64,000 nucleotides of DNA. Origin: Euglena gracilis (Eukaryota > Euglenida > Euglenophyceae > Euglenales). The position numbers and the translations under genes were made by a program. Numbering within the stretch: position 1 is the stretch's first letter; the number at the start of each line of letters is the position of its first letter. Shown in pieces: positions 59,401 through 64,000 of the stretch. Below the pieces are notes generated by a model. The model did no database searches. It was not told where the DNA came from and saw only the letters and a program-made list of their open reading frames with translations. Location of the stretch: positions 5,326,504 through 5,390,503 of the forward strand of contig CP154957.1 in assembly GCA_039621445.1 (NCBI GenBank). Reading direction: 5' to 3'.

Positions 59401-61866
59401 TTAAGAAGTTCTTTAGAAAAGTGCTATGACAGTGCGCTATTCCCGTCCCCCCTATGGGAATAGCTTGGGAGGAACAGCTCGGGGGGGGGGCATGGTACAT
59501 GCATTGATATCTGCGTGAATATATACATATGTGTGTACACATCTGTACCTAAGTGTATGTGTTCATACTAACATATGTCCACACTCACTGTGTGTATTTA
59601 TACATGACAAGGATCGTTGTCCAAATGTTTTGTAATCTATCAATGCCCATTTATTTCATGCCTGATGCCGACCCCGACAGTGTGGAGACATGGGCAGTAT
59701 CCCCCCGTGGTGCCGGCTGGCTGTTTGGGCCTCGCAACCAGGGGCAAGCGGTCAACCTCTGTCTCCATCCTTCAACGACCACAAGACAACACAGTAGGAA
59801 GCTCTGGGGTTCTCGGGTCATTCCCTCTCATTCCAGCAGCCTGCTCCTGCGTGTGTCACCCGGGAGTTCATGCACCTGAATGACCTGGAACTGATCTGCC
59901 GCGCCCACCAGCTGGTGCAAGAGGGCTACAAATACCATGCAGGACAGCCCTCTCGATGACACCTCAGCATTGCTTCGTCTGAGGCATCTATCAGACTTCA
60001 AGACACCCGTCACCCCCGTGCCTTCAAATATAAACCCCCGACCAGGGGTTTTTTAAATCTTGGACCCCCTCCAGGCAATTGCTTAAGCACTGACCGCCCC
60101 CCCCCCCCCCGGGGGGGGGTGGGTGACTGGTTTTTTCAGAGTGACTGACTGGTTTTGGCCCGGCCCCCCCCCCCCCCCCCGGGGGGGGGGTCGGCCAGGA
60201 GTGGGCAAAAGTGGCTTGAGAGACCCCGGCGCCGAAGGCGCCGGAAAAAAATTTTTGGGCCTAAAATGGCCTAAAGTGACTTGAAAGTGGCCGTTTTTCT
60301 GAGTGGCCGACCCCCCCCCCCCGGGGGGGGTAGTGACTGGCTGGTTTTTTGAAAATGAGTGACTGACTGGTTTTTAAAAAAGTGGAGTGACCCCCCCTCC
60401 CCCCCCCCCCCCGGGGGGCGGTAAGCAATTGTATGACCCCCTCCACCAGGGGGGGGGGGAGGGGGGGTAGGGTGGGTGGCCCCCGGAGGGGGGTGGGGGG
60501 CGTAGGGGCTGGTGGGTATATCTTTTTCAGCGCCGAAGGCGCCGAAAATTTTGAAAAAGGTGCCATTTTTAGCATTTTTTGGTCATTTTCGGGCAAAAGT
60601 GGGTGGGTCTCCCGGGACCTCCCCCCTCCCCCGGCGGGGGGCCCCACCCCAGGGGGTGGGTGGGGCCATTTCAGGCAAAATGCCAACCGATGACCATTTT
60701 TTTGGCCAAAAAAAGTGTCAAAATTGTGTCTCAAAACTACCACAAAATGTGAAAAACTATCACAAATGAAAATGTGGGATTTTTCCCCTATCTTGCACCG
60801 CTCACACGGCGCCTGTTAGCGTTTCCCTGGGCGGTGTATTTGGCTGTTTGGGGGGTTCATGATTCTCGAAGAAGTTCCCCCCCAAATAACCCCCCCCCCC
60901 CTGTGGATGCCCCCCAGGTTTTCGGTTTTCAGCCAAAAATGCATATAACAGCTCCCCCCACAGCAACTGCACACGTTCAACCCCTCTGGACATTGCAAGC
61001 TCACAAATGGAAGATGTATTGATTTTTTTTTTGCCAGTCTCAGCAATCTTTTGTTTTCTGCAACCATTTATGAAGCAGTTTGGAATAGAGTGTGTGAAAG
61101 TGGGGTTGGGTTGGATTGGCTGCTGGGAAATAATTTCGACTTCAGAAAATTCCGCATCCTGGACCAGATTTTTCCCTCAGACTAAACTTTTTGTCAATTT
61201 TTGTCTTTTTGTTGTTTTTTCCAGCCAACAAATTCCATCTCTAAACCAGCGTGTTCCCAAATTGACAAAAATACTGATTTGCTTTTTTGAAGAGGGCGAA
61301 TAACAGCTCAAAACATACACCAACATTGCAAAATGACAAAAATTGTGAAAATTTTCCATATCCCCTCCAGCAGAAGTGTTCACATTCCCAAAACTGCAAC
61401 TTCCACAATTTTTCCGCAATTTTTCAGCAATTTTCTGATGGCCTCTGAAATGTCAGTTTCCCCCTGAATGTGGTTGGAGGGCGGGTTATTTGGGCGGGAT
61501 TTCAAAATCCTCTGGGAGTTTATATTTTTGGGTAGAAAGATCAAATTCAGGGACCAACATCGTTTATGTCTTCCAGTACATTTTACAGGTTTTTAGGTTT
61601 TTGCTCAAATCCTGGGTCCCCGGGGTGGGTGGATCTGGTGCCGGACCCCCCTGGGGGGGGAGTTCCGGCCTGGGTGTGGGATTCGGCGCGAAGCGTTGAA
61701 TTTTTTTTGGGAAATGCCCTCAGGTGGCCCAATTTTTTGGGGGGGGGGCCACCCCCACCTGGGGGAGTCCCGTGGGGTCTTAAAAAGAAGCCTGGAGAGA
61801 GAGGACAAGAGGTTGCCCTGGAATCATTTCAATGAGGAGAAGCTGGTGACTGTGTGGTCAGCACCC
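53433..61866 (+). CDS. PP6/Sit4-type serine/threonine phosphatase catalytic subunit (3' end beyond window)
   Basis: A PPP-family metallophosphatase of the PP2A/PP4/PP6 branch, which removes phosphate from Ser/Thr using two metal ions. Exons: 53433-53488, 55520-55688, 56655-56759, 57649-57724, 58072-58158, 58449-58558, 59670-59735, 59855-59936, 61826 to about 61866. The metal and catalytic motifs are in order: [21 protein letters not shown] and VHGGLSP. The stretch [27 protein letters not shown] resembles PP6 more than PP4. About 264 of ~305 residues are present. The YCYRCGN block and tail are missing, so a last intron of over 2 kb must begin near 61867. Reading straight on gives an early stop. 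One intron (56760-57648) is GT-AG. The other seven have NNN-CAG/CTG-NNNNN-type ends (AAG/CTT at 53489-55519, CAC/GTG at 58159-58448). Intron 59736-59854 is only 119 nt. Confidence 0.9.
53554..53816. mobile_element. Family-2 MITE inside phosphatase intron 1, CAGC/TTGTG duplication
   Basis: The ends are CAGGGGGTTTTTTTAGCCTTG and GGTCTTTAAAAAAGACCCCTG. The flanks CAGCTGTG (53546-53553) and CAGTTGTG (53817-53824) match at 7 of 8 bases. It carries TTTTCGGCGCCGAAAATTTT and GGTGCTATTTTTAGC. It sits within intron 53489-55519, near its left end, so it is a later arrival rather than the intron itself. Confidence 0.85.
54580..54935. repeat. G/C-run plus TTTATATTTGGG repeat element
   Basis: Repeated GGGGGGCTTTATATTTGGG blocks on the left are matched by CCCAAATATAACCCCCC and CCAAATATAAAGCC on the right. 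The sequence is therefore an inverted-repeat element related to 32768-33512. It lies in phosphatase intron 53489-55519. Confidence 0.5.
56240..56640. repeat. CCCAAATATAACCCC ... GGGTTACATTTGGGG element
   Basis: The left boundary CCCCCCAAATATAACCCCC (56248-56280) is the inverse of the right GGGGGGTTACATTTGGGGG (56604-56630). It belongs to the same loose repeat type as 54580-54935 and lies in phosphatase intron 55689-56654, ending just before the GDFVDRG exon. Confidence 0.5.
57240..57515. repeat. GCCTGCCCAGG-type palindromic repeat
   Basis: Three C-run/G-run hairpins are separated by GAGTGCCTG...CCCAGGCAGGC segments, with a GGCGCCTTAGGCGCC palindrome (57379-57394). The block lies in the GT-AG intron 56760-57648. 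Confidence 0.5.
57728..58066. mobile_element. Family-1 hAT-type MITE that is phosphatase intron 57725-58071
   Basis: The ends CAGGGCGGTCCT and AGGACCGCCCTG are perfect 12-bp inverted repeats. The flanks 57720-57727 and 58067-58074 are both GCGGAAGT. The intron runs from 3 nt before the left end (AGT) to 5 nt after the right end (GCGGA), that is, the element plus one duplicate. The exons then join as DECQRK-YGGG, the conserved family sequence. Interior: AAGGGACGGGATT, GTCGAAATAAAC, GGGTGAATGGGCGATAGTCC and CGCCAAAATATGGCC. Confidence 0.92.
60072..60435. mobile_element. Family-5 MITE nested in a family-2 copy, ACCCCCTC duplication
   Basis: It begins CAGGCAATTGCTTAAGCAC and ends GGTAAGCAATTGTATG. 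The flanks 60064-60071 and 60436-60443 are both ACCCCCTC. To the left lies the start of a family-2 element (CAGGGGTTTTTTAAATCTTG, from 60042). To the right the family-2 body resumes (GGCGCCGAAAATTTTG, 60538-60553), so the copy was split by this insertion. Both lie in phosphatase intron 59937-61825. Confidence 0.8.
61620..61796. mobile_element. Family-3 MITE trace ending CTTAAAAAGAAGCCTG
   Basis: The right end matches that of 19916-20193 exactly, and the body has the paired C/G runs and a TTCGGCGCGAAGCG block. A matching left terminus and flanking duplicate were not found. It lies just before the last phosphatase exon seen here (61826). Confidence 0.5.
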
Positions 61867-61878
61867 AACCATGGCTGA

Positions 61879-63321
61879 GGACAGAAACATTCGAAATCGC
61901 TTGAAACACAACAATGTGTCCGCTCTAATTCAATTGATTTTATATTATTTCCCCAAAAATTCAGTTTCGTTTGTCCTCCAGTGCAAGATTACCTGATTGA
62001 GGTATGTGATGTCCTGGGATGTCTTTTGTCCCCCATGTAGGATGAACACCGGTCAGTGAGCACGTTCCTCTTGGGCGGCCGATCTCACATTTAAGCTTTT
62101 TTTTGGTCGGTTGCATTTCACACAAGTCAAGAATTTTGATTATGGCACCGGTACAAGAATTTTGAACAAGAGGGAACACGATTGGACGAAATCCGGCTGA
62201 AATGGACTTTATGGCCCTGATTCTCCCGGTATTTACATGTTTTTTGTCGTTTTTGTGGTTGGCATGGCACCATAACCCAGGCATCCGTCCCCCCAAAGTG
62301 AAAAAGAAAACGGACAGAACCACCAAACCCTGGTGCTGCCTCCCCCCATTTCCTGTGTGAAACTGCCAGCTGGTGCTCTGGAGGTGGGTTTCAGGTCCAC
62401 CCCTTTACTTGCTTTCTGAAGTTTTACGGCATGCCCAATGCCAATATGGCATGCTTGCCGATGCCCAAGTTCTGGCCCGCAGGGTGGTTTTTTTTTAAGT
62501 AACATTTAAATTGTATTCAACAAAATTATTCTATTCAGCAAAATGCCTTGCACTCAGGATTTCAAAAAGAAAACTTGTAGTGGTGCTGCATCCTCGAATA
62601 GTCCAGGTGTTAAGTTGCACCAGTGGTTGGTGTGCGCAGATATGCAAACCAACCAAACAGACTGTTTTTGCATTTGCACTGGCCAACGACTTGTACAATT
62701 TCACAAGCACACCAATTGCAGCTGGAACGCATGTCCTGTTTCACAGTTACGCAAATGGTTGGTGCCCACGTTTGCGCACACCGTCCATTTGCGCATTTGG
62801 CACACCGACCACCAATTTCTCACACAGCCAAGGCTCAGCGTATCGTTTCAGGGCTTGGGCACACCTCACCAAATTGTTCCAGAGACGCCCCCTGTCAATC
62901 GAGCAGCTGTTGTTCCAAACACACCTGCTGGTTTTTATATACCACATATGCTATGATGACAACTACTCTTGGGCACCTTATTTGTCAAAGGTCAAAGTCC
63001 CTCTCTGCGTCCTGAGGTACCACGTCAACAAAAATGCTGCTTGCATTTTTGGGCTTTGCCGGTCAGGTCTTGTCATTTTCCTGAAAAGAAATGTCGATGT
63101 GGGGCCCAACCCTTGAAGAACAAAAATTGTTTTTACGGGCGCAAATGCGCGCACCAACACAATTTTGTTTGTGCGCACATTTGCGCCCATAAACACAATT
63201 TTGTCTTTCAACGGTTGGGCTTTGTCGCGCGAACCAGCGGGCCGTCGAGAAACGTAATTTGGTGGGTTTGTCGCACCATTTGTCGACGGATGGTGGCATT
63301 GGCGCTTAAGTGTGTGCGAAC
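61879..63321. other. Phosphatase last intron or downstream sequence: no exon recognised
   Basis: The missing YCYRCGN-coding exon was looked for and not found. Short repeats with TTTGCGC(A)CA occur at 62760-62790 and 63135-63190. Open frames here (for example 62511-63116) have no conserved motif. Confidence 0.4.
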
Positions 63322-63813
63322 CAGGGAATTTCTTAAGCCGGAGGGTACCCCACCCCAGCCAGCCAGCAGCTCAAATCCAGCCAGCAGCCCAAATTCGGGC
63401 TGGGAGCCCCCCCCCCCCCGGGGGGGGGGTCGACTGAAATAAAGTCGGGTCCAGCCCGGCCGGAGGCCGGGCCAGCCGGCCGAAGGCCAGGCCAGCCGGC
63501 CGCAGGCTGGCCAGCCAACTGGGCTGCCCAGCTCACCTATCCCTGCATTTTTTCCCCTCACCACAGCTTCCTCCATCACAGCCCCCAGCCTTGATCTAGC
63601 TCCATCCACCAAAATGTCGAAAATGGCAAAAATGTGTTAGAAATTTTTTTGTTTTTCACCGACCCAGCCCAGCCCCGCCCCCCCCAGCCCCCGGCCCCCC
63701 CCCCCCCCCCCCCACCCCCCCCCTGGGGGGGGTCCAGCCAGCAGCTCAAATCCGGCCTTTTTGCCAGCCGGAGGCTGGACCCCCCCCCCCGGGGGTCCTT
63801 AAAAAATTCCCTG
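63322..63813. mobile_element. Family-7 MITE, GTGCGAAC duplication
   Basis: The ends are CAGGGAATTTCTTAAGCCGG and CCTTAAAAAATTCCCTG. The flanks 63314-63321 and 63814-63821 are both GTGCGAAC, a perfect 8-bp duplicate. The interior repeats CCAGCCAGCAGCTCAAATCC and GGCCGGAGGCCGGGCC. It shares a ~230-bp core with 37182-37462, and part of that core occurs twice here. Confidence 0.88.
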
Positions 63814-64000
63814 GTGCGAACAAAAAAATGTGTTTATGGGCGCAAATGTGCGCACCAACATAAATTGTTCGGGGAGGTCTGAATGGTCGATAAATAAATA
63901 ATAAATAATAATAAATGCTGTGACAGAACACAACCGTCAAACGCCGGTAAATCGCCGGTGGTTCATGTGCGCTAAAGCGCGCACCATGCTGTTGGTGGGC

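Noticed and set aside
61867-61878. Taking the TGA at 61876-61878 as the real end of the phosphatase
   Set aside because: It would delete the conserved YCYRCGN block and the C-terminal tail. An intron starting near 61867 is more likely.
62511-63116. 201-codon open frame after the phosphatase exons
   Set aside because: There is no conserved motif, it overlaps equally open frames in other phases, and it does not encode the missing phosphatase C-terminus.

Overview
This is a 64 kb piece of a repeat-rich nuclear genome from a protist. No bacterial operon, phage, organelle gene, rRNA, tRNA or CRISPR array was recognised. Only three conserved genes could be read, all on the + strand and all broken into short exons: homogentisate 1,2-dioxygenase (HGD, last coding exons, about 13.85-26.24 kb), 4-hydroxyphenylpyruvate dioxygenase (HPPD, about 31.96-47.32 kb) and a PP6/Sit4-type protein phosphatase catalytic subunit (53.43 kb to beyond 61.87 kb). 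HPPD and HGD catalyse consecutive steps of tyrosine breakdown.

The introns are the main clue to the organism. Some are ordinary GT-AG introns. Most are not: they begin NNN-CAG, end CTG-NNNNN, and their two ends are reverse complements. Co-occurring conventional and nonconventional introns of this geometry are what I recall for Euglenozoa (euglenids; GT-AG-less introns are also reported for diplonemids). A same-strand gene order and pyrimidine-AG tracts upstream of start codons would also suit spliced-leader trans-splicing. I infer a euglenozoan, possibly a diplonemid, but cannot prove it from sequence alone.

The most interesting content is a link between introns and transposons. At least 16 insertions here have CAG...CTG-like terminal inverted repeats and 8-bp direct repeats (exact, or 7 of 8 bases), which is the signature of hAT DNA transposons. 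One of them (57728-58066) is exactly the body of an intron of the phosphatase gene. The splice sites lie 3 nt outside its left end and 5 nt inside the right duplicate, so splicing removes the element plus exactly one 8-bp duplicate. A hAT element with a recognisable hAT C-terminal dimerisation domain lies at 49313-50652. Nested cases (an element inside an intron, inside another element, and inside transposon coding sequence with an empty site elsewhere in the window) support ongoing spread.

Layout: 1-4515, a direct repeat pair around a 2.56 kb element with perfect 216-bp inverted repeats and a PHD-finger reading frame; 4.69-8.57 kb, an almost pure C/T tract; 8.6-13.8 kb, palindromic GC-rich repeats and decayed element copies; 13.85-26.24 kb HGD; 26.24-31.7 kb intergenic repeats; 31.96-47.32 kb HPPD; 47.3-53.4 kb intergenic with the hAT element; 53.43-64 kb phosphatase gene, whose last exon is outside the window. 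Most long open frames elsewhere are by-products of low-complexity or repeat sequence.
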